64,000 nt of DNA from Nannochloropsis salina CCMP1776 (taxonomy: Eukaryota; Sar; Eustigmatophyceae; Eustigmatales; Monodopsidaceae), in NCBI GenBank assembly GCA_004565275.1, contig SDOX01000005.1, forward strand, positions 666,051 to 730,050, written 5' to 3'. Below the pieces are notes generated by a model. That model saw nothing but the letters and a program-made list of their open reading frames with translations, ran no database searches and had not been told where the DNA came from. This document shows positions 24,543 through 35,295 of the stretch, in pieces (position 1 is the first letter of the stretch; each line of letters begins with the position of its first letter). Made by a program: the position numbers and the translations under genes.

Positions 24543-25166
24543 CTAATCGTCAAACTCCTCGATATCGACCGTCTCAATACAAAAACTTAGCAAGAGCTAT
24601 TCTACAACAATCTCTTCAACCACTGGGAACCTCTTAATCATGGCTCTACTGCTACATTACTCTATTTACGGTCCATATTCAAGCCTCTCACGTGATCGCT
24701 GCTGCGAGAAGCTCAACCCCCCCCTCGCCATGCGTCAGTTTAGAGTATCCTTCAGCTCATCTCCTTACTGCCTCTTACATCCCCAAACGCACAGATTGAA
24801 CAGTTCTCAGAGGTCACCCTCCTTTTTTGGAGGAAGCTAGAATTTGTGCTATTCACCAAGTGCCACTGGACTGGTAAATCACACTGGAAATTCGATAATT
24901 CAGCTCCCGTCGCTCCTCGGTAGAAGTAGCACCTGTGCAGACGAGCCTTTTGGAAATGGTTTTGGGGACTCGCAAAGGCACCTCGTCTTGCTTTTGCCTG
25001 TCCTTGACAAACTTGATAACAGTAACTATGTTTTCTTGCGCTGCGATAGCCAATTCTCGACACCAGGTAAATAATTTGGGGAAAATCACTGTGGCGGGAA
25101 GCACGCGTACGTGTCTCCCCGGGCACCGTCCAGAAGTTTCAGATGACGGTCAAAACGCCGGAACAT
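24543..25166 (-). CDS. Small four-exon gene, unrecognised
   Basis: Exons 25166..25127, 25055..24857, 24821..24779 and 24572..24543 close in phase to 103 residues. The core exon reads smoothly (ELAIAAQENIVTVIKFVKDR, TEERRELNYRISSVIYQS) and looks helical. A Cys pair (ENCSIC) follows, and the last ten-codon exon gives the acidic tail TVDIEEFDD. The last two joins have usable donors (GTGAAT, GTAAGA). The first join uses a weak donor (GTGCCC) and the acceptor TCGAG, so the N-terminus is the least sure part. I do not recognise the family. Its 5' end faces the 5' end of the AsnRS gene at very short range, and the two transcripts may overlap. Confidence 0.42.
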
Positions 25167-25268
25167 GTCTCCGGCACTCGAATCCTACTCTTTGTCTGAT
25201 ACGAAGTGTAAATCGACTTTATCTGAACCTGACTGAGACAGGCACAGACGGCCGCTTTCGGCTCGCTT

Positions 25269-27057
25269 TTGGCCAGGGTGCCGACCAAATCCTCGCGGAC
25301 ATCCCCTCGTCGTCTGCTCGCTCCCTGCGCGTTCACGCAGGCCCCATCGTGCCGCCCACCACGGTTATTGGTGTCGCCTGTCTCAACCTCTACGACACTC
25401 TACGCCTCAAGTAGCACTGCTGCACCCAGTACTTCCACCGCAACCACCGTGCCAGCTCGTTTGAAAGTCCGGGACATATTGATCAATGGCGACGACAGTT
25501 TGATCGGGCAACGCGTCACGGTCAAGGGATGGACCCGCACAATTCGCTCGCAAAAAACCTTCAGTTTCATCGAAATAAACGACGGCTCCTCCTTGGGGGG
25601 GTTGCAAGTGGTGGCGGACGCGGAGAAGGTCTGCGACTACGAGGCCGTCCTCTCCAAGATACACACAGGGGCTGCCCTGGGTGTCGTGGGCGTGATCAAG
25701 GCGAGCCCAGGAAAGGGCCAAAAGTATGAAGTCGCAGCGGAGAGCGTGGAGGTGGTCGGAGGCTGCGATCCGGAGGCCTACCCTCTCCAGAAGAAGCGCC
25801 ACACGCTCGAGTTCCTCAGGGGGATCGCCCACCTGCGACCACGCACCAACACCCTGGCCGCCGTGGCCCGCGTCCGGTCCGCCCTGGCTTTTGCCACGCA
25901 CAAATTCTTCCAAGAGCAGGGATTCTACTACCTGCAGAGCCCTATCATCACGGCCTCTGATTGCGAGGGCGCCGGCGAGATGTTCCGAGTCACCACCTTG
26001 CCGGGCAAGGTTTCGGAGTTGCCGCGGGTGGAAGGGGAGGAGGACCGCATCGACTACTCCCAGGATTTCTTTGGTGCCCCCGCCTACCTGACCGTGTCGG
26101 GGCAGCTCTCGGGGGAGGCCTACGCGTGCGCCATGGGGGACGTGTACACGTTCGGACCCACATTCCGGGCCGAGAACAGCCAGACCACGCGGCACTTGGC
26201 CGAGTTCAACATGATCGAGCCCGAGATGGCGTTCGCAGACTTGCAAGACAACATGCGCAACGCCGAAGCCTATGTGAAGGCCATCGTCAGGCATGTGCTC
26301 AAGGAGTGCGAGGAGGATCTCGCCTTCTTCGAGAAATTTTACGACAAGACCCTAATGGCGCGGCTGAAGACGGTGAGAGTTTGGGACCTTTGTCTCGGAA
26401 GGGGTGGGTGGAGAGCGATCATTACGGCCTGCCGGCTTCACCGACACTTGCAAAAGCGACACATTCCACTGGAATCTCCTCGCCGAAACCGTTCACCCAT
26501 TTTTCTCACCTAGTCATCTCCCTCCCTCCCTTCCTCCCTTTCTCCAGCTCGTCTCCGAGTCCTTCGCGCGCGTCGAATACACGGAAGCCGTGCGTCTCCT
26601 CCAGGAAGAGATCGCGAAGGACAGAGGCGCTTGGCAGTTCCCAGACGTCGACTTCGGGACGGACCTGCAGACGGAGCACGAGCGTTGGCTGTGCGAGAAA
26701 AAATTCCAACGAGCCACCTTTGTGTATAACTACCCGCGCGAGATCAAGGCCTTCTACATGCGCGACAACGAGGACGGGAAAACGGTGGCGGCGATGGATC
26801 TGCTCGTCCCTGGCGTTGGAGAGTTGATCGGAGGTTCGCAGAGGGAGGAGAGGCTGGGGAGGCTGGAGGCGAAGCTAGAAGAGTTCGGACTAGACAAGGA
26901 GGACTACTGGTGGTATTTAGATCTCAGGCGCTTCGGGAGTGTGCCACACTCCGGCTACGGCCTGGGCTTCGAGAGGCTTGTGTGCTACGTCACGGGGGTG
27001 GAGAACATTCGGGAAGCGATCGCCTTCCCTCGGACGCCGGGAAGCGCAACGTTTTGA
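25269..27057 (+). CDS. Asparaginyl-tRNA synthetase, probably organellar
   Basis: Exons about 25269..26372 and 26548..27057 carry a whole class IIb synthetase that charges tRNA-Asn. The OB-fold lies at the front ([19 protein letters not shown]). Then come motif 2 around [20 protein letters not shown] and motif 3 [18 protein letters not shown]. The type is bacterial-like AsnRS. The first 60 residues are rich in Ser, Thr, Arg and Pro without acids, like a transit peptide. The open frame has no ATG before the OB-fold: it starts after a TGA near 25230, so the true start must lie on a short upstream exon. GACAG before 25242 or GGCCAG before 25275 could be the acceptor. I could not place that first exon with confidence. 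Confidence 0.88.
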
Positions 27058-27214
27058 AATGGGTGGCGTAAATATAGATTGCAAAACCCCGGCGAAGGAG
27101 GAGAGGAAGACCATTTGCATAGACCAATTGCTTATTTGTTTTAAGTTTTCTTAGCCTGCGAATGTACAAATATAGAAGGCGTGCGAGACTTTTCCTTATT
27201 TCTGCACATGCATT

Positions 27215-28377
27215 TCAGATCCCAGTCACCTGGAAATGGGACGCAAGGGAGTAAATGCTCGGACCGGTGGGAGCCGTCGGCGGGCCTCCAGAGGCCCCTC
27301 GCCCACGTCGACCACCTCTCCTTCCTCCCCTGTCACCCTTTGTCCCTCGCTCCCCGCCCTGCCGCCCTTCTCTATCACTGCCCCCCCCCTTGCGACCGCC
27401 GCCACGCCCAAGGCCCCGGGACTGCCCGCGCCCTTTGCTGAGATTCTCCCTCTCGTGCTTCTGGCTAGGCACACGGTCCTGGTTAGCGCCCCGCTGAGCA
27501 TGCGAGGCCCCTTCCTTTCCACCAGCGGACGTGGAAGCAGTTTCAGGAGGAAAAGCGGTTTTGATGCCATTCCCAACCGAGGATACGCGAGCCCCTGGGG
27601 CGCGATGCTCGCTGTCGGGAGCCGCCGAGCCCGAGGTCTGAGGCTTGAACGCATCAAACGCTGGCGGCCCTTGATTCGCGCCCTTCCTCGGTTTCGCTTG
27701 CAGGTCTTTGCCCAGTTTGTATTGCTGTTCAAGGAGACGGCTGCTTTGGAAGTTGTTGGCAAGAATCTTCACCTCTCCATCCACGCCCAATACAGTGCTT
27801 GGCTCCAGGAGCAACTTATGCTTTACGTATCGAACGTTATTGAGCAGGATTTTAGTCCCCGGCGGTGTATCCAAGCTAAGCTTGGGTATACGAGCCAGTT
27901 CGATGGCAGAATACTTCTTTGACCCATCTGTGACACGCAACATCAAGACGCGTCCCTGCCCACCGTCGCCACTCATTTGTTTGCTGCTCGGCTTTGTTAC
28001 GTCAAGCACGCTCACAACCTGGAGAATAAAAGCTCCCGTAACTTTCCCTGCGACGTCCTCCATCTTAGACAGTAGCACACGTTCTCCATCTAGTTTTCGA
28101 ATGTCGATCTGATTGATGTGTCAGTAACAAGCCTCATGAGTGGAAAAATGTGAAGATGGTCAATTACAGCAACCGACCCAGCGGGTAAAGTCCAGATGGG
28201 TTTTAAAAAAAAATAGCAACCGACCTGGAGAAGATTTGACAAAGTCATCCCAGAAAATTGAGCCTCACATGCTTGTGACCAGGCCGACTGATTCATAATG
28301 ACGCGTGCTGATTGTCTGGATGCGGTGGGCATCAATAAAGAAGGCAAATATGAGTTGCTTTCACTGTAACGTACCAT
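27215..28377 (-). CDS. TDRD3/RMI1-like OB-fold protein with RGG-rich tail
   Basis: Exons 28377..28225 and 28108..27215 give 348 residues; the join DNLL-like SNLLQ|IDIRK is in phase. The OB-fold is the type shared by RMI1 and TDRD3: FILQVVSVLDVTKPSS, LMLRVTDGSKKYSAIEL, then SLDTPPGTKILLNNV and VLGVDGEVK. These proteins bind topoisomerase III; RMI1 serves the BLM complex, TDRD3 partners TOP3B on DNA and RNA. The C-terminal 120 residues are low-complexity and rich in Arg-Gly (GRGGGRKGGG, GGRRGGRRGRG), which favours an RNA-linked, TDRD3-like role. No Tudor domain is visible. The N-terminal ATG at 28377 is provisional, since TTACAG just after it could be an acceptor. Confidence 0.75.
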
Positions 28378-28633
28378 TATCCGACGAGTCGTTGTTCATT
28401 CGTAACAGTGAGATTCAGACCCGTAATATTTCCCATTTCTTCTTGCTCACACGAATTTTTTGCCTAGATACGTCAAGTAAAGCCAGGAAAATTACACTTA
28501 TCAACATTAAGGCCGCCTGACAGGGACAGAAGTGTCCGTGCATTCCACTTGATTCTGCTAACCTCCCCACCCCTGCACGTCAAGCTAGTCAGGCTACTAG
28601 TCTTACTCCTATTCCGCAGCGTCTCCCCAAATA

Positions 28634-30064
28634 ATGCAGCACTTAACTGATGCGTCGCCCCAGCAGCGTCCGTACCCTAAGAATAAACTCATATCAAGTT
28701 CCTCGTCGCAAGACAAAAGGAGGTCGTCGGTCCTTCAGCGCCAACGTGCGGCCAGAAGAGAGCTGACAGATAGTTTACGGGCTCTACATAGGGACACCAT
28801 CGCAGAGGATGACGTAGACTCGATGACGAGAAGTGGGGATGGTAGTCAGTTGTATGAAAGCGATGCCATTCAAGAGGACGATGGAATGATGGTGGATGGT
28901 CAAGGACAAGTACAGGCTGAGAAAATCGCGCTCAGAGGGAAGAGAGCGCGCGCTAGACAGGCAACAATTCACGCAAATCGATTCGCGATTCCTGAATGGA
29001 TGATCGAGATACCTCACGATCTACATCCTACGGGAGAAGGTGGTGGCTGGTTGGTCATGCCTCAACCTATGGGCAAAAGGTGCTTGATGGCGGCCACGGG
29101 CGGGTTAACCTTAACACGAATGACAAGCGGAGAGGTGCTACATAGGCTTGCTTCGCCGCTACCAAATGGTTCTGCATGGGCCAAAGGTCCAAAAAACGGC
29201 TGGACCTTGCTGGATTGCGTGTATCAGGAATCAAGTCGGACGTATTATGTCCTTGACCTCCTCTGCTGGCGGAAGATGGAGTTGTATGACTGTGCCTGCG
29301 ATTTCCGTCTTTTCTTCCTACGCTCCAAGTTTGCAGAAGAGATGGAGCACCGAGCGGGAGCCATTCTCATGCATGGCACAGACGCGAGCAACGAGACGTT
29401 CCACCTCGAGCTGTTGCCATGGTATGAGTGCGACAGGACAGGCCTGCAGATGCTCCGAAGCGCTTCCTTCCCCTTCGAGCAGGACGGGTTCCTGTTCTGG
29501 AACAAAGAGGGATACGTCCAGGCAGGGCTGACTCCGCTCATTCTCCTCTGGAAGGACGCACACTCCTCTCACTCGCTCTACCGGAACTCTCTGCTGCCAC
29601 GATGGAGCGCCGTCCTGTCCGTGCGGCTGTGCGAGGACCCTGGGGAGGGAAAGGCGCAGGACTACCTCTTGCTCACTCTAGAGGGGTTAAATGTGGGAAG
29701 CGTAACCCGCGATGATTTTCACAGGTGGTCTCGTTCACAGGAGCAGGGGGAGGCAGGAAGTATTGGTGGAGAAGGGGACATCGAGGGAGAGGGTTTCCTG
29801 GTTTGTTTTTGGTATGAGGAAGCGACCGAGGACGAGACGAGTCAAGAGCACCGCCTGCACGGCCTAAGCTACTGCAGGATTTGCGCGCCAAGCAGCGAGA
29901 CCGCGGATTGCTGGAGCAAGCTTTTGTTCCAGAGCCGCGTCAAAAGGGGCATGGAGGGAGGTGCCGTGACTTTTGACATGCTCTTGTGCGACGTGGAAAG
30001 GGAGATCGCTCACACGGGCACGCTCAGAGAGGGGAGGATCCAGGCAAGAGGGAGTGAAAAGTGA
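28634..30064 (+). CDS. SNUPN: Snurportin-1 (snRNP nuclear import adaptor)
   Basis: One uninterrupted exon, 476 residues (human 360). Snurportin binds the trimethylguanosine cap of spliceosomal snRNPs and hands them to importin-beta. The N-terminus has the basic, importin-beta-binding character (QDKRRSSVLQRQRAARRELT). The cap-binding fold shows WMIEIPHDL, MPQPMGKRCLMAA, WTLLDCVYQESSRTYYVLDL, CWRKMELYDCACDFRLFF and FPFEQDGFLFWNKEGYVQAG followed by TPLILLWKD, all in family order. Extra length comes from an acidic linker after the import domain and a C-terminal extension of roughly 130 residues. The ATG at 28634 is preceded by A/C-rich leader and is the first in frame. It converges with the DUF4336 gene across an A/T-rich spacer. 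Confidence 0.9.
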   Translation: MQHLTDASPQQRPYPKNKLISSSSSQDKRRSSVLQRQRAARRELTDSLRALHRDTIAEDDVDSMTRSGDGSQLYESDAIQEDDGMMVDGQGQVQAEKIALRGKRARARQATIHANRFAIPEWMIEIPHDLHPTGEGGGWLVMPQPMGKRCLMAATGGLTLTRMTSGEVLHRLASPLPNGSAWAKGPKNGWTLLDCVYQESSRTYYVLDLLCWRKMELYDCACDFRLFFLRSKFAEEMEHRAGAILMHGTDASNETFHLELLPWYECDRTGLQMLRSASFPFEQDGFLFWNKEGYVQAGLTPLILLWKDAHSSHSLYRNSLLPRWSAVLSVRLCEDPGEGKAQDYLLLTLEGLNVGSVTRDDFHRWSRSQEQGEAGSIGGEGDIEGEGFLVCFWYEEATEDETSQEHRLHGLSYCRICAPSSETADCWSKLLFQSRVKRGMEGGAVTFDMLLCDVEREIAHTGTLREGRIQARGSEK

Positions 30065-30392
30065 TGATAGAGAGAAGAGGAAGCCCCTTGGGTGTCTGTT
30101 TGTATTTTGGGCCAGATATTAGGGCTACAAGGGGATGTACTATACATAGTATAAGTATTTTTACGATTTATGAACATATAAATTGATAATTATATATATA
30201 AATATATAGTTTATGAATACACTTATATATCCTGTATAGTTCTTTCACAGGACGTGTATACGTGCTTGTGGGCACTAGATGTGAATATGTAGACAAAAAT
30301 CCTACAGCCTGACTCTGCACTATCTTCTCCTTTTTATAATGTTAATGTTAAGTTGATTGTTAATACTTTGTACCCTTCCTTCGAGTGTCTCC
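30065..30392. other. A/T-rich convergent 3' spacer
   Basis: Between the stops of snurportin and the DUF4336 gene. The part from about 30,160 to 30,235 is a run of TA/TATA repeats, far more A/T-rich than the flanks. Suits 3' end formation on both strands; no gene seen. Confidence 0.6.
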
Positions 30393-31628
30393 TCACTCCG
30401 CCAGCCCTGTGGCACTAACAAATTTATTCAAGGACTTCAAAATTTTCAGATCCTGCTCAGGAAACTGAACACTCTTGCGTCCCCTTCCTTTGCGACCGAA
30501 AGCCCCCTGTCTTCCCTGCCACAACGCAGAAAAATCGAAGCCAAAGGGAAGTGCCTCCCCACCGCGATCAGCCCCTGTCTCTCCTTCCTCCAGGAAGGCG
30601 TATGCATCCTGAAGGTCGACTGGGCCCGCCTTGATGGGCGCCGAAAAATGCGCAGGAATGACCCTTTCGAATTTCCACTCACACACGCGCTTGATCCACT
30701 CAGCCACCTCCTTTTTGGCCCGGGAGACCACTAGAACGCGGATGACGGGCGATACGATCAGGCGCTGCTTGATCTTCTGGAACGTGTCCACATTGGGGGG
30801 GCCTAGAAAGCAAGCTTGTAGGGCCATTTTCTTCCACAAGTCTTGCCCTACGCCTGCTTGCCTGAGAATTTCTGGCGGTTGCTCGTCAATCCAAATGACG
30901 GCATCAGTAACTAGGAGGGTTCTGGACTTGCGGTGGAAAAAGGCGACCTCGCTGATGGAGCCTGTGAACGGACGGAAGAGCCACCCGGTGTAGTCGATTT
31001 CGTCGATGAAGGGCATGCTCTTCTTGTTCTCCTCGGTCAGCACGCCATCTACTCGAAAACCCAGCGGAAGGTCAACAGGCCAGCTAAATTGCCCGGGTGC
31101 CACGTAAATTTTCGCCTTGGGAAAGAGAGAGGCGAAGCGAGCCATGTAAACCTTGTGCTCAATGGCAGTGACCGGAAGCACTACATATGCCACCTCTCCC
31201 AACTCCTTTATGAGTGACACGCATTCGGTAGTAGGCGCCACCGGTGCGTGCACGAAGAGATCACCATTTTTGAGGCGGATCACAGTAGACCTGATATTAA
31301 CGCTTACATTCACGAACGTCTGAGACTGTTCGAGAAAAAAGATGTCGTCTGAGAACTTGGTTCTGACAGTGTCCCTCGCAATCCATGGAGGCAAAAAAGC
31401 TGGTAAATAGAACTTCGATCCAAGGCCCGCTGGTTGTACCGGCGGCATCGGTTTGGTGGGTAAGAGCACAGGCGCTGCCCGTGCGATGATGGCGTCCCGT
31501 CCGTAAGGTGAGACAGCGGGCATGGTCGAGGGAAGGACTTTAGTCGGGTTTTGAGCCATAAACCCCACAGCTGTATGGAGTCCACATGCTGATACCAGTA
31601 GCAAGCCCAAGTTTTTTCTTAATGGCAT
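30393..31628 (-). CDS. DUF4336 family protein, plastid-targeted
   Basis: Single exon, 411 residues. The N-terminus is a signal peptide (LGLLLVSACGLHTAVGF) followed by a Pro/Ser/Ala-rich stretch, the bipartite plastid signal of heterokont algae, with Phe close to the predicted cut. DUF4336 proteins occur in cyanobacteria, algae and plants and are related to metallo-beta-lactamase folds; their reaction is not known. Family landmarks are the early strand IRLKNGDLFVHAPVAPT, LGEVAYVVLPVTAIEH-like segment, FPKAKIYVAPGQFSWP, FFHRKSRTLLVTDAVIWI and RVIPAHFSAPI. HAPVAP and AIEHK replace the usual HxHxD metal site, so classic hydrolase activity is doubtful. Divergent from the mL41 gene. Confidence 0.82.
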   Translation of the reverse strand: MPLRKNLGLLLVSACGLHTAVGFMAQNPTKVLPSTMPAVSPYGRDAIIARAAPVLLPTKPMPPVQPAGLGSKFYLPAFLPPWIARDTVRTKFSDDIFFLEQSQTFVNVSVNIRSTVIRLKNGDLFVHAPVAPTTECVSLIKELGEVAYVVLPVTAIEHKVYMARFASLFPKAKIYVAPGQFSWPVDLPLGFRVDGVLTEENKKSMPFIDEIDYTGWLFRPFTGSISEVAFFHRKSRTLLVTDAVIWIDEQPPEILRQAGVGQDLWKKMALQACFLGPPNVDTFQKIKQRLIVSPVIRVLVVSRAKKEVAEWIKRVCEWKFERVIPAHFSAPIKAGPVDLQDAYAFLEEGETGADRGGEALPFGFDFSALWQGRQGAFGRKGRGRKSVQFPEQDLKILKSLNKFVSATGLAE

Positions 31629-32151
31629 GATTTCTTTGCCTACGTATGATGTTGGTGTGGGACATCGTCAGTGTTCCGCTTCGACCTCCCCCCCCTTTAG
31701 CCATCAGAGATCCACGCATAGAGGCTATCGCGCACACGCACGCCTACAAACGAGCGATATGAGCGTACTCTCAGGATGCGTTCCCTCCTGCGCCCTCCTT
31801 CTTGCCCGAAGCCCGCAGGAGCAGAGTCGCAGGCGCCACGCGAGACTCCCGTGCTAACCCCCGGCTGTCGTCATCGCCAGAGGCTGACGTGCGGCGAGGG
31901 GGAAAGGCAGTGGCGGGATAGTGGGTTCATGTTATCTGGAGCCGCGACGCGGGACATGATGGCATCAAATGCATGCGTTGACTAGTGTGCACGCCATGTT
32001 GACACCTTTTCAATGCCTTCCATGGACACAGTAACTCGGGAAGGGCGAACGGCTTGCGCCAAGAAAAGTGTTGGGTAAGAGAGCAGCAGTTGACGCGAGG
32101 ATTGAGTGGTAATTTGCTTCGATCGTAAACCCCACAAAGCCATTAAATAGC
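31629..32151. promoter_or_regulatory. Probable shared promoter region, DUF4336 and mL41
   Basis: This 523-base spacer lies between two divergent starts. No protein-like frame. C-rich runs occur near 31,690. Called from position only. Confidence 0.35.
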
Positions 32152-32684
32152 ATGCCCTTACTTGCCGGAATTAATACGGGCTTCCAGCGTCTTTCCAAAT
32201 ACTTGTCTAAAGCGGCTCGTAAGCGCCTCCCCCTGAGCCCCAAGCGAACGGGGAAAGGCTTTTACAAAGGCAACAAGTGTGCATCCACGGGGCGCATAAA
32301 CAGCATTGGTGGGTGAAGTCCTTCTAAAATAACCCTCATTATATTCTATGCTTGAGTGCCGCCATCTTGGTAACCGCAGACTTGAAGGAGTCCTAGTCGG
32401 TCTCACTCGATCCACTTCGGGCACGCCACAGGTCGGTTTCGCATGGACGAGAGAAAGAGAGTAGAACTGAACGTCCCGGATTTGACAGGCTTCAAGGTAA
32501 TTTGCCTCATCGGATGGATGTGTAGCAATGTGTATGTGATCACCGTCCGCACATTCACGATATCCTTTTTTTGAACACGTTACAGCTCAAGCCTTATGTG
32601 TCACCAACTGTTTTTAAGTATCCTGTCGATGCTGGAATTATCTGGCCACCAACCAAAAAGAGGACAAATTTTTTTGGCGTATGA
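32152..32684 (+). CDS. MRPL41: Mitochondrial large-subunit ribosomal protein mL41
   Basis: Three short exons, 32152..32308, 32432..32496 and 32586..32684, close in phase to 106 residues. Each exon alone is too short to stand out as an open frame. mL41 is a component of the large subunit of the mitochondrial ribosome. The diagnostic block VPDLTGFKLKPYVS spans the second intron and matches the animal (VPDLTGFKLKPYVS) and plant (VPDLTDFKLKPYVS) proteins I remember. Upstream, SPKRTGKGFYKGNKCASTG matches the plant start region KRAPRDFYKGKNCKPTG. The basic N-terminus (LSKYLSKAARKRLPL) suits mitochondrial import. Splice signals: GTGGGT/CACAG and GTAATT/TTACAG. The last 22 residues (after PTVFKYP) do not resemble other mL41 tails I know. 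Previously unannotated genes of this size are easily missed. Confidence 0.85.
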
Positions 32685-33508
32685 TGAATGTGAAAAACTT
32701 AATATTTGGAAAAGATCAAAGTCAAACAGAGCTTTGTGATGTTTGAGCGTTGCCAGGAGCGACTCAAAAGGATTTCGCCTTGATACTTTGTACTGCTGTT
32801 GCTTGGATTGTTTCTTTGTCAAATCCTGCTTTTTTCTCAGAGAGCACCAGTAATAATATTTTATTTATGGACACTCAGGCCCTCAGTCAAGTCAGGTTTT
32901 AATCGTGGAGGGCTTCATGTTGGCTTGCATCTAAAATTGCCAGCATACAGTGATGCGCAAGTAGAAGCTCACAGGCACATGTACGAAAACAGGTGCTGAT
33001 TCGAAACAATTTGCCGCCCAGAAGGCTAACAAACCCACGAAAGATAACTTGCAAAGCCCGGATACATGTCCGCCAGCCTAATTAAGGGAGTCGTTAACTT
33101 AGATGGCCCATATGCTTGGCGTACCAGCTTCACGACCCGAAACATCTGGCACCCACCGAGTTGACTATTGGAAGGGGACAAACTTCGGTTTTTGTTAGGA
33201 TAACCTCAAAACTGCATTGATCTGGATACTTAATGGTATTGAAGATGGTCTTTCAATCGCTAGGTTCACTGAAGATGATACGTCACATAGCGGTGCAGGA
33301 GGTAGCAGGGTTCACGCGATCGGAAGGACGACGTGCACTGCACCGGCATATTTTGCTTTCATTTCTTATCCTCTTCTGGATCAAATGTCAGGATACAGGA
33401 GCTGGCCGCGGAGAGACATTTGATTTAAGACGGCTGCCAGGAGGTGCAGGGATCGGTAGCATCCACAACACGTCTTCGCCTTGCTCTCCTCAACACAACC
33501 AGAAAATT
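32685..33508. other. No clear gene; upstream of DBR1
   Basis: The mL41 3' end and the DBR1 leader lie here. A 32-codon frame opens at ATG near 33068 and ends before the DBR1 start; it could be a leader peptide. The DBR1 frame itself stays open back to an ATG at 33233, but those 92 residues resemble no DBR1 N-terminus. Confidence 0.4.
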
Positions 33509-35295
33509 ATGCACAAAAACCTGCGCATTGTTGTGGAAGGTTGCTGTCATGGGGAATTAGACCAAATATACGCATCGATTGCGCTAATTGAGCAGGAATC
33601 GGGTCAAAATGTAGATTTGCTCATTTGTTGCGGGGACTTCCAAGCTGTGCGGAACAAAGAGGATCTAAAATCCATGAATGTGCCCAGCAAGTATCTGACC
33701 ATGGCGTCGTTCCATCGGTATTACAGTGGAGAAAAGGTTGCACCAGTTCTTACGATTTTCATAGGAGGAAACCACGAAGCATCCAATCACTTGCAAGAAT
33801 TGTATTACGGGGGGTGGGTGGCCCCTAACATCTACTACTTAGGGTGCTCTGGAGTCGTTTCAGTTGGTGGAGTGCGCATCGCAGGCATATCCGGGATCTA
33901 CAACGGACGAGACTACCACCGCGGTCACTTTGAAGTTCCGCCGTACTCTCCCAGCACGCTGCGCTCGATTTACCACGTGCGGGAATACGAGGTTTTCAAG
34001 CTTGCCCAGCTAGCTTCGGGAAGCGGGGCACGAGGCGACTCCGCTCACGTGGACGTAATGCTCTCGCATGACTGGCCGCGGGGCATCTATCACCACGGTG
34101 ATATGGGGCAGCTTCTGCGGACGAAGCCTTATTTTCGAAAAGAATGTGAGACAAACACGTTGGGCAGCCAAGCGGCGGAGCTCCTCCTAAACCTCTTACA
34201 ACCGAGTTACTGGTTTGCAGGTCACCTTCACTGTAAGTTCGCAGCTGTTGTACGTCACTCCAGCTCAACCTCCCAGATGTCCACGCCAGCAAAAGTGACG
34301 AAATTCTTGGCGCTGGACAAGTGTTTGCCCAACCGGGACTTCTTGCAGCTGGTGGAGATCCCCCGCCCGCCCGATCGTTGGGAGCAGCCCGTACGTCTGG
34401 AGTATGACCTGGAGTGGTTGGCCATCCTGCGGTCAACGCATTCGCTTCTGAGTCGCGCAGAGAGGGAGGTGGTCCTCCCGCGAGAGTCAAGGCGGGTCGC
34501 TCCCGATGATCTCGAGTGGTAAGGCGCGGGCCCGGCAGTGGGCGAGACGGTGCTCTCGGCATGGGCGCCTTCCATTCTTAACAGCGAATTTGTGCTTATC
34601 TAGGCTTTTCATGTTTTTCAAATAATACTATATACTATACTGAGGTTAAAATCCCCCTCACACGAATTTCCTGTCACAGGGTGAGGGCCCGCCTGGCCGC
34701 CGCCTGCAAGCGCCGAGGAGACGATCCCTCCCAGGCCCTGGAGATCCAACCGGACGCTTTTGTCAAGACAGCGCCCGTTCACGAGCCCTCTTCCACAGAT
34801 GGACTCCACGGCGGTGGTTCTCTCCGGGGAAGCCCGCAAACTGACGCGCTGCTCAAGCTGTTGGAGCTGGGTCACCGCGTCACAGTGCCCTACACGCCCT
34901 GCCCTCCACAGGCCGGCGCCCACGTGTCACAGCGATCGCCGAGTCGTCGCCTGGAGAGCGCCCAGCCAGGACAGAGAAATAGTGGCGAGGAAGAGCAGAG
35001 GGGCACCAGCCTTTTCTTTCTAGATAGGGGGGAAGACCGAGGCAGCAGTCTCCCGGACCCCGACTCGATTGACCTAGATGAGGTGGAGAGCGCGGTGTGC
35101 GAGGATGCGGTAGCGCAGGAATACGACCGTCAAGAAATTGTCAAGCCTGAATCGGAGGGAGGAGGTGGGGAGGATGTCATCGTTTTCAAGGGTGACCATT
35201 CACCAGCGCATGCGGCGCCCGGCTCACAGCCGTCTCCTCGAGTGCACCCGTCAAGGCCGAAGCTGATTCTCCCTCCGCCTTCGCTATCAGATTAA
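33509..35295 (+). CDS. DBR1: RNA lariat debranching enzyme DBR1
   Basis: Exons 33509..34518 and 34680..35295 give 541 residues. DBR1 cuts the 2'-5' bond of excised intron lariats in the nucleus. The start at [18 protein letters not shown] is chosen because family members begin at this strand. Metal-site motifs are all present: [40 protein letters not shown] and FAGHLHCKF. The lariat-recognition region [16 protein letters not shown] and [15 protein letters not shown] are well kept. The Cys-x-His form of the first motif is normal for DBR1. Donor GTAAGG after 34518 and acceptor CACAG before 34680 join in a Trp codon. The second exon carries the short DBR1 C-terminal domain ([23 protein letters not shown]) and then a long disordered, Pro/Glu-rich tail. 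Confidence 0.93.

Noticed and set aside
24935-25066. A plus-strand first exon for AsnRS
   Set aside because: A frame with a donor exists and can be joined in phase, but it is antisense to a more convincing minus-strand exon with many charged residues, and its own product looks like the shadow of it.
25407-26294. A 295-codon minus-strand frame
   Set aside because: Lies exactly antisense to the AsnRS catalytic domain and mirrors its codon bias.
33233-33508. A 92-residue N-terminal extension of DBR1
   Set aside because: Family members start at the first beta strand, which begins at the ATG at 33509; the upstream part is not protein-like and is probably leader.
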